A stretch of 64,000 bases of DNA from Scortum barcoo (GCA_023238725.1 CM041538.1:4594380-4658379), one strand, 5' to 3'; positions 24,204 to 36,479 are shown, counted from the first letter of the stretch. Notes: generated by a model from the letters alone, not told the origin. Program-made: numbers and translations.

Positions 24204-27200
24204 TTAATTAAGCATTGGATTAACAGAAACCTAATTCTACATTTTATAATCATAGTTTTAAATTAACCTGTTTTTTACCTTCTGCTTTAGCCTGAATTAT
24301 TTTAAACAGATTTATATTTTACACATATTTTAACTAAATACTAATTTTTTTTACTTACATGAAATCAAGTATTTAAGCGTATTTTATTGTAGATTTTAAC
24401 ATTGCTCCTTTTAAACAGAAATAATCTATTTTTATACATAAGAATTAGTTGTTTTTTTTGCATTTTAATAAAGCAAAATTTGCTAGATTCTAACCAATAC
24501 TATTTATACATTTTATCAACAAGACAATTGAAACGAAACATTAGATAACATAACATAAAATTGTACCTTCAGCAATAGACAGTACAACTCCATTTGCTCA
24601 AACACATAGGCTACAACAAAGCCCGAGATCATATTTTAAATGGAGAGTCCAGTTTACAGACGTGAGCTTACCAGTAGCCCTTTTAGGTCTAAGTCCTTTT
24701 CCCATGCGTTTCCCACCTCCAGGCAGATCGCCACAACACCTCCCACTCGATCTTTGCGTGGTGCTACCCGGAAAGATCGCACCCCTCAGGCGAGCTGGTC
24801 TCCCTCTAATTGATTCTCTGCTTAGATGAGGACTACGAGGCAGTATGGTACTCTGGAAATCCTTCTCCATCGACCCGGACCCTTTGGCGACAGGTTTTGG
24901 AGCCTTCACCATAACACACCCACTCAGAGAGACTTTCACGTGAACATCTTGGACAATGCCTCTGGAATCTGGATTCACAGCAACAACTCTTGCTAGCTTG
25001 CGAGATGGTACCACCTCTTGACTTCGATTCGGCAGTTTCTGGAAATAGCTCTTTAACCGGGCTGCAAAGACTGCTCCGCACATCTCCACCTTCACAGGGT
25101 CACCCTTGTGGTTGAGAGGGGTCAGCTTGGCCTTGGACTCGACTAGCTTCACAACGACACCATGGCTGCAGCTCCAGCGTAGGTACAGCACAGCGCCGTA
25201 TGCGTGCTCACTGCTGTCAGAAAAGGTGATGCCACTTGGTCTTGCACATCGATCTGGCGGCGTCAGGGGTCTGATGAATCTGAGTTGGCTCAGGTCAGCA
25301 TACTCTTCGAGGAGCTTTATGGCGTCTTCTCGGAGCTCTTTAGACAAGGAGCCATCCCAGGTGTCTTTTGTATAGTACATTACTTTCGCTTCTCGAAAAG
25401 CTCTTTGGATCAGGATGGCTCCTTCTGCTTTGCAGGAGCCACAAGACCGAGCGGATCATAGAGGCTAGAGACTTGGCTTAACATTTCTTATCTGGTGAGT
25501 GGATCTGGGGCTTGTCTTTTTACCTCTTCTCTCAGTAAGTTCTGACCAATGCGCATTTTTCTCTTCTCGGAAAAGTTCACTGCAACCATGACTTATAGCT
25601 TGTCATCTTCAATGGTGTAAGGCTTTGTTATCCTCTTCAGTGAGCTGGTTTGGTAAGATCATGGTCTTTGACTCCATGTTTCCACCTCTTGGCTCTTTTC
25701 TCCCACTCTGATTGGAGTAGACCCAGGGCTTCATGAAGAATTCTAGCTTTAAGGATCTGCTCGATGTTGGATGTGAGGAGTTTCAGGTGGTCAAGGTTGT
25801 TGTGAGAGGTCAGGATGTCGTCAACATAGGCGTCTTCCTCTAGCACACGTTTCTCTTCTGTGAAGTGCCTGAATTGGGGCAAGTTGGCAGTCTCTTGCAT
25901 GGCAACTTGGGCCATGCAACCAGCAGGTTTGTCTTCGATGTTGACTCGTTATGGCAAAATCTTCTATTTCAGCATCCTCAGTGTTGCACCACAGGAACCA
26001 GTGCAGGTGGACCTCTCTCCCCTCCAACCAGACGTAGTTGTACATTGTTGTGGATGTCACCAAGAGCAGCAAAGACACCAGCTCGGAACCTCTGATCAGG
26101 TTTAAGACGTCAGTACCTTTGATCAGTATGTTGTTCAAGCTCAGGCCTCTGTGCTTTTGGCTGCTGTTCCACACTAGCCTCACTGGGGTGGAGACGGAAT
26201 GTGGATTTGGTGTGATCAGGTGACTTATGTACCACACCGGCCCAGTGCAGCTCTGCAGAACTTCTTTGGACAGCTTCACTGCAGCTTTGCGATTAACCAT
26301 TTCATGGACTTCTGAAGTGTAAGCCAACATCCACTCTGGTTCCTTCGCCAGCTGCTTCTCTGTTCTGAGAAATGTGGCTTCAACCACTCTCTTGTTGGGT
26401 AGTGATGCTGAATCTTCTGTCCACAGATACTTGATGTGCCAGTGTGGTTCAGGGCTGTGGTGGTCTCCGTTCACATATGTCAAGGCATTTCTCACTATCT
26501 CCATCTCTTTTTCTTCAGCCAGTGTCATTTATTTCCCTCCAGGTTGGCAATACCCACAGAGACATCCTCCACATCTCGGCTCACAGGCGGCTCCGATGCT
26601 TTTCCACTCTCACCAGAAAGTCTCTGCTGCTAGTGGCTGTATTGGACTGGGTGCTGGGATGATTGGGAGACTGGCAGGAGACTGGATCTTTACAGGTGAG
26701 TCCACCGTACTTGACTGCTACAGTTCTCATGGCTCTTGCGAAATGTGTCTTTGATGTATGGGCCATTAAGGTGACTTCTTCAAAGAGGTCCAGGTGCGTG
26801 CCTCCGATGATCTTGCCGAGTGGGCTGTTTTAGAGCACCAGGTCACCAACAGAGCAAACTTTCTGGGGTACCAGCTGACCTTCTTTGTGGCTGATCAGGA
26901 GTTGTATTTCTCTGGGTCTTGCAAGGTCTTTGAGGGGAACATCCGGGAAAATCTTCTGTAACATGTCTGTGAACTCTTGCAATCTTATCAAGTCCATAGC
27001 AGATCAGCTGATGTGACTTGAGAGTCCCTATTGGAGTGCTGACACGTATCTTGAGGAGGTAGCACTTAGTTGCAACAGACACCTTCATCCCACCGAGGCC
27101 GTGGACGACCAGTCAACTTGCTTGCAGCTCTATGTGTAATGTAGTTCACAAGAAGGTAAGTACATTTAATTAAGCATTGGATTAACAGAAACCTAGTTCT

Positions 27201-27690
27201 ACATTTTATAATGATTTAGTTTTAGATTAACCCATTTTTTTATCTTCTGCTTAACCCTGAATTATTTTATACAGATTTATATTTTACACAGACTTTAGAC
27301 ATGTATCACAATTTTCTCATTTTTTAATTAGCATGAAATCAAGTATTTAAACCGATTTTATTGTAGATTTTAACATTACTCCTTTTAAACAGAAATACTC
27401 TATTTTTATAGATGTTAAATATTTTTAATTTGCATTTTAATAGAGCAAAATTTGCTAGATTTTAACCAATACTATTTATACATTTTATCAACTTAACTCA
27501 GACAAATTCAACTCAAATCTTTAGACAAGGTTTTAAGCAAACTAATTGGGCCACTGCTTTATCTTACAATTTAATATTTTATGGTAAATAAACAAGATAG
27601 GTAACCCAAAGAAACGAAACTCCTTTTGCTCAAACACAGGCTACAACAAAGCCCGAGATCATATTTTAAACGGAGAGTCCAGTTTAGAGA
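24204..27690 (-). mobile_element. BEL/Pao-type LTR retrotransposon remnant with flanking direct repeats
   Basis: Broken pol fragments on the minus strand occur in the right order. A protease-like region (27088-26843; KCYLLKIRVSTPIGT, QLICYGLDKIARVHRHV) is followed by reverse transcriptase (26528-25637; VRLVWNSSQKHRGLSLNNIL; catalytic YVDDIL near 25828). Next come an RNase H/A17-type region (25380 onward; GITFSDSSEHAYGAVLYLRW) and an integrase C-terminus (LARVVAVNPDSRGIVQDVHV). The integrase core is missing where the last two fuse, and gag is absent. Diverged direct repeats flank pol: 24204-24660 and 27168-27690 share ACATTTAATTAAGCATTGG and GCCCGAGATCATATTTTAAA. They are probably the LTRs, but their ends are not crisp. 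Long dead. Confidence 0.75.
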
Positions 27691-28564
27691 TGTGCACTGT
27701 AAAAAAAGATACACCATATCTACTTAATAAAAATATGACAACAGATTACACGCAATATTATTAATTAAATATAACTGTTTGGTATTGAGTTAAAATAAAT
27801 TATAGTTGTACATTTAGTATGAGTAGATTCAAACAGAAAACAAGATAGAATTAATTAAATTTAAAACAAAAATAATGAGTTGATAGGAAAAAACAAACTT
27901 CTATATTTGTAAATAGTACTAATAACAATTTAACTACACATATCAATGATATATAATTCAGTAATAATCTACATTAATCAGTGCATTGATTTGAATTTAA
28001 TCAATGCAGTCAATTAAATCTAAATAATCTTTTTTTTCCTAGGAATAACTCACTCAAGTGTTAATGAAAAACTTCACTTTATTTATAACATGATCTTAAA
28101 CATCATGTGCACCTCATTTACATTACATGTCAACATTAAACAGTGAAGGACCTGACTACATAATACCACTCAATTAAGGCAAAAACAGAGAAGCAATAGG
28201 CCTGTTGAAATGTTGAAATGTAACATTATGTGTAAACTTGTACAGGAAGACAATCAAGTTGCTTGAGTTTTGAAAAACAACTTGAACTGTGGATTATAAC
28301 CATTTTTGCACGTCAAGCAGGCAATTCACTCTTTAGGAAATTGGCCTTAAACTTCAACACTTATCACTTAGCCATCTGTCATAAGAAATTTGGTGCATTA
28401 ATCAAACAAACATTTAAGCGAAACAGTCATAAAAAACCTTCATACTCAACCTTTGAACACAATATAAGTTTCACTGACATTTGTGGGATGTGGTCAGAAA
28501 CAGCACCTACTTAAACAGGAACTTACAAGCTAGGCATGTTCAACTGTGCAGTTCAAGCTCTGCA
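27691..28564. other. AT-rich interval, possible decayed transposon
   Basis: Begins near CACTGTAAAAAAAG, a style of terminus seen in several DNA transposons, but no partner end was found. No gene recognised. Confidence 0.35.
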
Positions 28565-29203
28565 TGTTAGGGTTCTCGATGTTTCCCTATGTTTCTCTCT
28601 CCCCTTCTCCCTCATGTGGGCATGTATTTGTCTCCCTCTGTCTGTCATGTCCTGTCAATTGTCTGTCAGTTGTGCTTGTCTGTTCCGGAGGACGAGGAGG
28701 TCACCCGCGGTCATTCATTTCCACACCTGGTCTCACCTGCACACCACCTGCCGCCGATGAATCACTCAAGCCACCGCCACTTCTACTACGAAATAAAAGC
28801 CGTGTCTTCATCCACTCCCTGCCAGACTGTTCGCCACCATCGGTAACTTACGGCTCCAGCTCTCATTTTGTATTTCCGCCTGTAACTGCTAACTGTGTTT
28901 TCTGCTCGTTCTTTCCTAGAACTTACCGCTCATTCCCCCAGTCCGACTACAACAACTCCTCATCCTCCTCCCAGACCCATCGCCTCAGACTCTCAGCCCT
29001 GCCAGCCCGGCGATGCTGCCTGCGCATGGCCTCGGCTCCCGCTGCTCTGCCAGTCCGGCGTGCCAGCGTGGCCCCGCACCAGGGACTGGTGCCTAGTGAC
29101 CTTTTGTGTTGAATTAAAATATCTTTGGTTTCACTGTTAATTCACTCTCTCGCCTGGTTCTTCCTAAGTCTGCATTTTGTGGATCCATTAAATTGCCATA
29201 ACA
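28565..29203 (+). mobile_element. Solo LTR (Gypsy-like) with 5-bp target duplication
   Basis: Starts TGTTAGGG and ends CATAACA, so the ends are TG...CA with the inverted pair TGTTA/TAACA. It is flanked by the direct repeat CTGCA at 28560-28564 and 29204-29208. The interior has an LTR-like layout: a CACACCTGGTCTCACCTGCA stretch, AATAAAAG near 28792, and T-rich sequence toward the end. No internal retroviral genes remain, so it is a solo LTR made by recombination. The open frames inside it are not host genes. Confidence 0.85.
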
Positions 29204-31561
29204 CTGCAGTGAGACCACAGTCTCCTTTCAAGCCAGAAGTTTGCTCTTGAGGGACTGGACTTTGCTTGACAGGTTTGAAGCATCCATTTCCATGAAAAGT
29301 TTTTGAAATACCTTAAAAGGTATACTTCAGCGGCTTGGGATAATCCAAATTCAGTGCATAGGTCAAGCCTAGAAGGACAGAGCAGGCCCTGGCAATACTT
29401 TCAAGTCCTGTGATGACTTCCACGCCCTCAACGACAATCCTAATGTGCTTTGGGCCATCACTTGTAGAAGCTCCAGTCTTTGTGTTCACCGTTATTGCCA
29501 TTATGAGTTGTTCAAGTTCCTCAAGTTCCGTGTTATTGTCCTGCAACATGAAATTGTAATCGGAGTCATAGTAAAAAAACAGTTTGAAAAATAGTCAACA
29601 TACAGGTGGATTACAAATTTAAGAAAAAATTCAAATTCATGTTTATTTAGAGCCCTTATTCACTGTTACAGATTCAAATGGCTCCACAAGCTCACAGTTC
29701 ATAGAAAACAAAACGTGCCCTGACACCTCAGTCCAAAATCTTTCATAGATGTGAACTTGATTGAGAACAGGTGAGTGCAAAGCCTTTCCTCTAAGGGGAC
29801 AATTGGAAAATTCCACCCACAGCATAACAGAGGCAGTGGATCCCCTCACTGTAGGGTCAACCATTCAGGCCTGCTCTTAGTGTTTGTCAGACATGACCTC
29901 ACCCAATTGTGGAGAACATGGTGAAAGATGACTTATCTGACCATATTACTTTTTTCCACTGGTCTTATACCGCTGAACTCTCATTAGTATGTAGTGGAAG
30001 AATGGTGTATGTCCTTCCAATAGAGTTCACAGATTTGCACTAAAGCTGTTCTGATGGAGTAAAATGTTGCAAAAAGAAAAAAAGAAGATGGTACATAAAA
30101 TGTCACATATCTGTATCAATCTACTTCAAAACAGCATCCAATCATAGGATTGCAGTCCTTGAATTAGTTCATGCAAATTAAGTCCATCTACATTGAATTT
30201 TGATGAGATGCTCCCTGTGCTCTCCAAGGTATTCTATAATGACACCGTAGGACAACCTCTCTAGCCTTCTCAACACACACCGAGTCCTGGAAAGGAGTGA
30301 AACAATCACACAAAAAAACACTGTGGGTGTTTCTCAAACTTACACTCCACTGTAGAGCTTTGTCAAACTGCAAAGCTTCACAATAGCTTTGAAGAGGACG
30401 ATGAACATGATTTTATGATTATCTGTGACTTCACAACTGTGAGGTAGCCACTTACAACTGTAAACTAAACTAACACTGGCCCTTCCTCACTGGCATGCAA
30501 GCAAGAATACAGCAGGTATCCAGGGTGGTCAGGTTTCTCAATCTCTGATAAAGTAGTCAAAAATACAGCATCTTAAATGCATGAGGTGTTATAAGTTCTT
30601 CTTTTCATGTATTCAATATTAACCCACTAAACAGTTTTTCATTATATTAAGACAGCAGGTAACTTGTTGAGGACATTGCCTATCATTCATTTTGATCAGA
30701 ATAGTTTGCGGTCTAGGTCTAATAGTCCATGGGCCAGACTAGAGTTTGGTACCACTCAAGGTCAGTTTCTGTGCTGCAGTAGACAGCAGGTAGGCAGTGT
30801 CACTTGCTTCTGTGTGGTAATCTGCGCACAGTTTGAGGTGAATAAAACTTTCGTAACTGATAGACATGATGGCCAAACCATGAAAACAAGACAAAAGTTA
30901 TAAAAAACTGAAATATTTCTTAAGTTGAACAGGATACATGAAATTCAAGCCGCACACAAACACTGTAGGGCATGTATGTCATTGCCTCCACCCATATAAA
31001 AATGATATTTTAAATGCAATGTCGTTATTCATGTTATTTACAAATTTTATGGAGCAAAGCAACTTCTAATTTTGAGAAGTACTGTACCTCTAGCAGTTCC
31101 ATTATTTTCTTCAGTCTTTCTCCAAGTGCTCCACCTTTGGCACAAAATAGTGTCAGTAGCTTGGGAGTGTCCAAGCAGACAGAAATTTTGGCTCCAGACG
31201 CACAATGGTTATTCTCGGAAATTCTGCATTGACCTGAAGCACAAAGGCAATAAAAGAGAAAAGGTATCAGATAAGTTGTTAGACAATTCATACAAGAGAC
31301 TTAAGAGGCAAATATTAAGTCTTTTTGCCACTGTCAAAGTACTTGATCAGTTAGACAAAATCCCTTGAAAGCAGTCCTTACAGGGTCATTGTTTTCACAT
31401 TAACTCACTTGAGAGGAATCAGGGCATGCCAATAGTCCTTCATGGCTCGAACACTTTGACAGTGATTGATGACGTCGTGTCGTCTGAGGGCAAACGTTTT
31501 GCTCATTTTGTCCTTGACTCTTTTCATTGTTGTTCTTCTTTGACTCAGTGACTAGCTCTTC

Positions 31562-32546
31562 TATGGCGTCATTTAGCTGTCATAATCATGAGAGCGCAAA
31601 TACAAATTAAACGAGCACAGGATCAGGAACTGAGGGGGTAAAAACATAAAACTATAATAATATATTTATATAACTATAAATTCATTCAGATTCATATTTT
31701 TGTCTGCTTTTTTTTGCATAAATCTCTTAAACAACTTCAGGCTGGCTCCATTTTGAGGATTTTAACCCCTTAAATGCCAGTTTGATTACATTATATCACT
31801 CACTGTTGTTATTTATGATAAAAAAAAAGTGTTATTTTCCATATAACAAATTTTGGGGGGCTGGGGGGGATTTTCTTTTAAATCAGTCTTGGATATGTCA
31901 AAGATTAGCCAAAATATTGACTTTGATGCATTATTAGTTTTTGTGTAGCATCAGATTTAAAATGTACTACCATCTTAAGTCATTAAGGACAAAAATGTCC
32001 ACTTCCAAAAACTGCTAGAAAAATAGTACAGATTAGTATTTTTTCTGCTTTTTTGAGTCAAGTCTTTTGATCAACTTCAGTCCTGATCAAACTATCAAAT
32101 ATGTAATAATTATCAGGAAAAAAAAGCGGAGAAAAATATGAATCTGTTAAGTTTTTATAGCAGTTTTCTGGAAGTGGACATTTCTGTCCTTAATGACCTA
32201 AGAGGGTAGTAAATTAAACTGATGCCTGAGGGTTAAATAGGCAGGAAGGTTATGTACAGGCCACTTCGATCGGCAATCGTCTTGTCGAGCCTTACACCCA
32301 TGACGTATTTCCGGTTGGGAAAAATATCGAGAAAGCAAGGAAAAGTTTCAAACAGAGAGCGAGCAGCGCTGCAGCTTCCATATCTGCGCTCTGTCACAAT
32401 TTATACGCTCGAGACAAAAACTTTATTCGCCACAAGATTATTTTTAACCTCTCAGTTTTATGTTTTTACGCCCTCAATTCCTGATCCTGTTGCTCGTTTA
32501 ATTTGTATTTGCGCTCTCGTGATTATGACAGCTAAATGACGCCATA
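31562..32546. mobile_element. DNA element with ~97-bp terminal inverted repeats
   Basis: The left end starts TATGGCGTCATTTAGCTGTC and the right end is its reverse complement. The match continues for about 97 bp with a handful of mismatches and one gap. Flanking CTCTTC at 31556-31561 and 32547-32552 looks like a 6-bp target duplication. Removing the element and one CTCTTC rejoins the pseudogene reading frame (EKERE|ELVTES). No transposase is found in the 985 bp. The superfamily is unknown. Confidence 0.85.
31766..32232. mobile_element. Possible nested piggyBac-like MITE
   Basis: Flanked by TTAA at 31762-31765 and 32233-32236. Terminal similarity is short and imperfect (CCCCTTAAATGCC against CCCTCAGGCATC), but a strong inner inverted repeat of about 60 bp lies at 31960-32020 and 32155-32215 (shared CATTAAGGAC and TGTCCACTTCC). 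It sits inside the long-TIR element. Alternatively, the inner repeat may be native to the outer element. Confidence 0.45.
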
Positions 32547-33810
32547 CTCTTCCCGTTCTTTCTCCAAGGTGTGCTCATCTTCACCAGCTGGGTAGGGTGG
32601 GAGGTAATTGACCTCTGCTCTTTTTGCAGGCTTCCAATCATCAGGTTGTTTACGTTTCAATGCATTGCATGTAACATCTGGAATACCAAAGCCTCTTAGC
32701 TTTGTTCTGTAGTTAGCCAATGCTGAGGCCTGAAAAGCTGCCTCGATCCTTCAGACATGGGTGTGTCTTGACAAGTGCTTCAGCAACAGAAAGAACTTGC
32801 AGGGCTGATGGATAAGCAGTGAATGTGTAAATGGACTGAGCTAGCTTTTCAAGTATGTCTGACTTGATATTTGGGATAGTCAGCAGTGTGCTCTCTTTTC
32901 TGCAAGCTTCACTGACTCTTTCAAGAATAATTTCAGTTTCAACAGAGAATCGTGGAATGATGAATTCAGTTGGCCATGGCTTCCTTCCTAGGCAGCTGCT
33001 GGATGGCAAGAAGTCATCTTGCCATCTGTAAACCTAAAAGGAAACTGCTTGATTAAGTCATTAAGCTCTGATAATGTTAAGTATTTGTTCTTAACAAAAG
33101 TGTTCAGACAGTGTGCCAATTCTGAAGGAACAATGCCTTCAAAAAGGTGGAGTATGTCAGGAGGGTAACCTCTAACAAAACTGAAGTGACTCAGACTCAG
33201 TGACTGACTAACAGTGGGCACGCTTTCTTGACCCCATAGCAATGTGGCAAGGTGGGGTCTTCTTCCACAGTTCTGAGATGGAAATTATTGGTATCCACAG
33301 TTCAAAGTGCAAATTCTCTACAGCATACCTCCTTTTGAGAGTATTCAGACCGATTTCCTAAACAGAACATGCAAATGTAGGGACCTGTAAAATTTTCAAC
33401 AGGTCCACCAAGAGAGTGTGCACCAAGATTGTCTGCTGCCACACAGCATACTGTCCCTTTAATGTTCTTTCCAGCACAGGCAACGAAGACTCCTTCTTGT
33501 TCCAGCTGAGACAGATCTGGCGCTAAAACAATATCATAGCCAAATCTTGTAATGTCAACAGCTTTGCAGAGAATGGCCAAGTATATTGCAGAAAACGTAG
33601 AGTGCAGTCCAGGTGGTACATTTGCCAGGCCAATAAACTGCAGTGATCTGAAGTTTTTTACGTGAAGTTCCTAAAGGGTTACAAACCTCAAAATCAACAT
33701 AGAGAATTGCTATTCTTCGTTCGTCTACTGCGAAAAATGGATTTTGTTTGAAATATTCTCCGTCTGAGAAAAAACTCAGAATGTTATGAGACGAGCCCTC
33801 CAGCTACACA

Positions 33811-35033
33811 TTGAAAATCACCCGTCTGTCAATGAAGTGTGTAGGCTGTATTACCAGTGCTGTAGAAATCACCTTTTCCCCTTTGTGTGTACAATAGTAC
33901 ACCTGTAAATGTGAATAGCAAAGACTGCAGAAAATTTGAGCAATGAACTATTCAAAGACGCATCATTTGTATAACCCAGGCCTTTTCTCAGTGACATACA
34001 AAATAATGTTTGTATTGCAGTAAATTAAATTTCTTCAGGAGAGCCCAACTTTGTTCTATTTCATAGAACTCAGTAGGTCAGTATACGTACACGTACTGTA
34101 CATGTGTCTTTGAGCAACCTAAGTTCACATTAACGACAAAAACAACGAAAGTGCAGAGGGCATACATACCTTACGGAGCAAGTCCCGACACATACAGGAA
34201 GTAAAGTCAACGGAAGTAGTGTGGCAAGTGCAGTTATACGCAAAATAATACATTCTAGCGAATGTATTCTTTGCGTATAATCTGCGTATAACTGCAATAA
34301 TACATTCTAGCGAATGTATTATTTCACTTCCGACACTTCCGATAACCCCCTTTGTGGAAAGGTCTCTAACCATACCATGAAACCCAATAAAGTTTGTTTC
34401 ACCAGATCATACTGACGACACATGAACAATGTTTAAGAAACATAGAAAACATTATCGGAATTTCTAACAGAAATCCTTCAAAATAAGAGTCAGCGCTTCG
34501 ATCCATGTAAAGCCGTTCCAAATTGTACAATGCCTTAATATAACGCAACAGTAACACAGTACTACACGCGCTACTACAAATTACTACATATCTATGAAAC
34601 GATACATTTTCAGCCATCCATAAACAATAAAGGCCCAGAGGGAAACAATAAAATGTGTACTTCAAGGAACAGTTTCCATGTGAAAAGCCAATACTTTTAC
34701 TTACCTTAGTCAACCAACGAACATTTGTGAAAGGGACAACATAAAAGAAAAGGGGCACTGAATTTTCAGTCCCTTCAAATGTCCTCTGGCCAGATGATAG
34801 CCCCTGCATCCAAAAAGGCGGGCTTAGACAGGAAGTGCTTCTCAATTAAAAACTTTTTATTCGCTATTTATTCACTGTATATTCTCTCTATTTGGAATTA
34901 CTTGAACATAATGTTTCTGTTTTATTTAACTAGAATAAGTGGATTTTATTCCAAACATTTTCCTTTTATATTTACTTAAATCAAGGATACAATTATATTG
35001 AATATATTTTTACCTAATACATTATTTAAAATC
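33811..35033. other. AT-rich interval with a cruciform-forming repeat, no gene recognised
   Basis: May carry further 5' sequence of the decayed gene to its left, but no exon could be placed. It contains the inverted-repeat cluster at 34231-34324 (separate entry). Confidence 0.4.
34231..34324. repeat. Compound inverted and direct repeat (potential cruciform)
   Basis: CAGTTATACGCA at the left pairs with TGCGTATAACTG to the right. Two copies of AATAATACATTCTAGCGAAT, each itself nearly palindromic around CTAG, lie one inside and one after that hairpin. It may be the ends of two abutting or nested small elements. Confidence 0.8.
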
Positions 35034-35455
35034 TGTAATGCTGATGCTCAGAGCAGAAGGACCCAAATGCAGGACAACCGACACAGCAGAGTGTTTTAGT
35101 TGATTTAATTCAGTATTAAGTCTTACAACAACGGGCTTGGTAACAAAGATATGGTATGATCAATAGTCTTGGCACGTAACACAGACAGGGAGTAAACACA
35201 TGAATGTGGTCACACAAACAAGACGCAACGATCTGGCAACGAGACAGGGAAAACGTAGACAATATATATACACAGGTGGAGACAATCAGGGCGGGGCAGA
35301 CAATCACAATGGCAGAGGAAACACACAAGGGCAGGAAGTTAAGTGACCTGAAACGAGAGGAGAGTTAGGGATTTCAAAATAAAACAGACAAGCCAGAACA
35401 GGAAACAGAAAACATGACAGACATGAAAACTTAACAAACTTGACGGGACATAACA
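35034..35455 (-). mobile_element. Solo LTR with 5-bp target duplication AAATC
   Basis: On the minus strand it starts TGTTATGTCC and ends CATTACA. The direct repeat AAATC flanks it at 35029-35033 and 35456-35460. The interior holds a TATATATATTG stretch and a GAATTAAAT motif before a TTTGGGTCCTTCTG end, as in fish Gypsy-type LTRs. 422 bp, with no coding sequence. Confidence 0.85.
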
Positions 35456-35488
35456 AAATCTGCATGGCCACAGAATCATTTATTACAG

Positions 35489-35690
35489 TATGAGCTTACC
35501 AGTAGCCCCTTCAGGTCTAAGTCCTTTTCCCATGCGTTTGATCAGTTTGTGTGTGCTTTTTCCGCGACTGCTTCTGCCGTCCTCAGCTCCATTGCACACC
35601 AGCCAAATGACCCTTACTTTGTTTGAGTTCGGAGAGCGTGGCGGACGCACACAGCCACACCTCCAGGCAGATCACAACAACCTCTTTCTC
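35489..35690 (-). repeat. Fragment shared with the BEL-type element
   Basis: The stretch TGAGCTTACCAGTAGCCC...CCTTTTCCCATGCGTTT is nearly identical to 24660-24710, the inner edge of the BEL-like remnant. After an unrelated segment, CTCCAGGCAGATC recurs as at 24718. It is a second, differently broken copy of the same repeat. Confidence 0.65.
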
Positions 35691-35917
35691 TGGTCTGACT
35701 GCGTTTGGGTCCTATCCTACCTTTTGATCTGACCCCTACATGAAAAAATGGAATGAAATTTGAAATGACTCAGTTGTTATTAGTCTCATTCACTTGACTT
35801 TACTTATTGCTGCTTCGTCCATATAAGTCTTATATTTTCCAGGATTTAGATGTTCTTAAAAAATCTGCGTGGTTGTCTCATAAATTGAGTGTGCAGGCTG
35901 TGGAGGTCCTCATCATC

Positions 35918-36059
35918 CGTCCATCCATCCATCTTCTAAACCTGCTTATCCTGACACACAGCACACACAGGATCACAGCAGGGTGCTGGAGCCTGTCCCA
36001 GCTATCTTGGGCGAGAGGCAGGGGTACACCCTGGACTGGACGCCAGTCAGTCGCAGGGC
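35918..36059 (+). mobile_element. Short retroposon (SINE or LINE tail) with 13-bp target duplication
   Basis: Starts CGTCCATCCATCCATCTTCT and contains GCTGGAGCCTGTCCCAGCT and GGCGAGAGGCAGGGGTACAC, a 3' consensus found throughout fish genomes. The direct repeat GGTCCTCATCATC flanks it at 35905-35917 and 36060-36072. The equivalent place downstream of copy B (near 43750) lacks it, so it inserted after the tandem duplication. Confidence 0.85.
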
Positions 36060-36479
36060 GGTCCTCATCATCTAAGTGTTATTTCTAGTTCTTCATGTTC
36101 TTCTGAAGTTTAGGCTTCAGCTATGTTTCCTCTACTCATAGACTCAAGAGAGGTCAAAGATAAAGAGGTTAAGCTCAGACTGCAAATAATAGAAACATTC
36201 TTTAATGCATTTAAAATAGTGAAAAGTGATCTTTTCATTTTGCATCTGGGAAAACTGTTAAAATACATATTTTATGCATGGTATTTTAGTGTATTTCAGT
36301 TGCCCTGAGCAGGTTCATAAAACAGCAGCTTCTCTAATAATGATGTGTGTTTTGTACCATCTGCTGCTCATCACATAAACACAAGCTTTTAAAATATTAT
36401 TTTCATGGGATTTTCTTTGATGACAGTGACAATGGTGAGATCAGAAACAAGAAACACAGGGAGTTCGTGGTTTTATCAA

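Larger units (their letters stand above)
29228..33810 (-). pseudogene. Decayed multi-exon gene of a dispersed, probably transposon-derived family
   Basis: Minus-strand pieces line up in the order known from multicopy predicted proteins in fish and invertebrates (some labelled SAMD3-like). They include DGEYFKQNPFFAVDE and FEVCNPLG (near 33730), GTVCCVAADNLGAHSLGGP (33580-33302), PPDILHLFEGIVPSELAHC (33242-32988), WPTEFIIPRF (33009-32713) and NYRTKLRG (32720-32532). Further on are KTFALRRHDV (near 31490), CAKGGALGERLKKI (near 31120) and LLGLTYALNLDYP (29549-29313), with the end at KLLA and a stop at 29228. Splice-like junctions remain, for example a GTGAGTT donor near 31405. At least four frameshifts are visible (near 33630, 31510, 31190 and 29310), and a transposon sits inside. 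The Cys-containing core resembles TNP2-type transposases, but that assignment is weak. Confidence 0.65.

Noticed and set aside
28546..29112. 188-codon plus-strand frame
   Set aside because: It lies almost wholly inside the solo LTR 28565-29203 and has no protein features.
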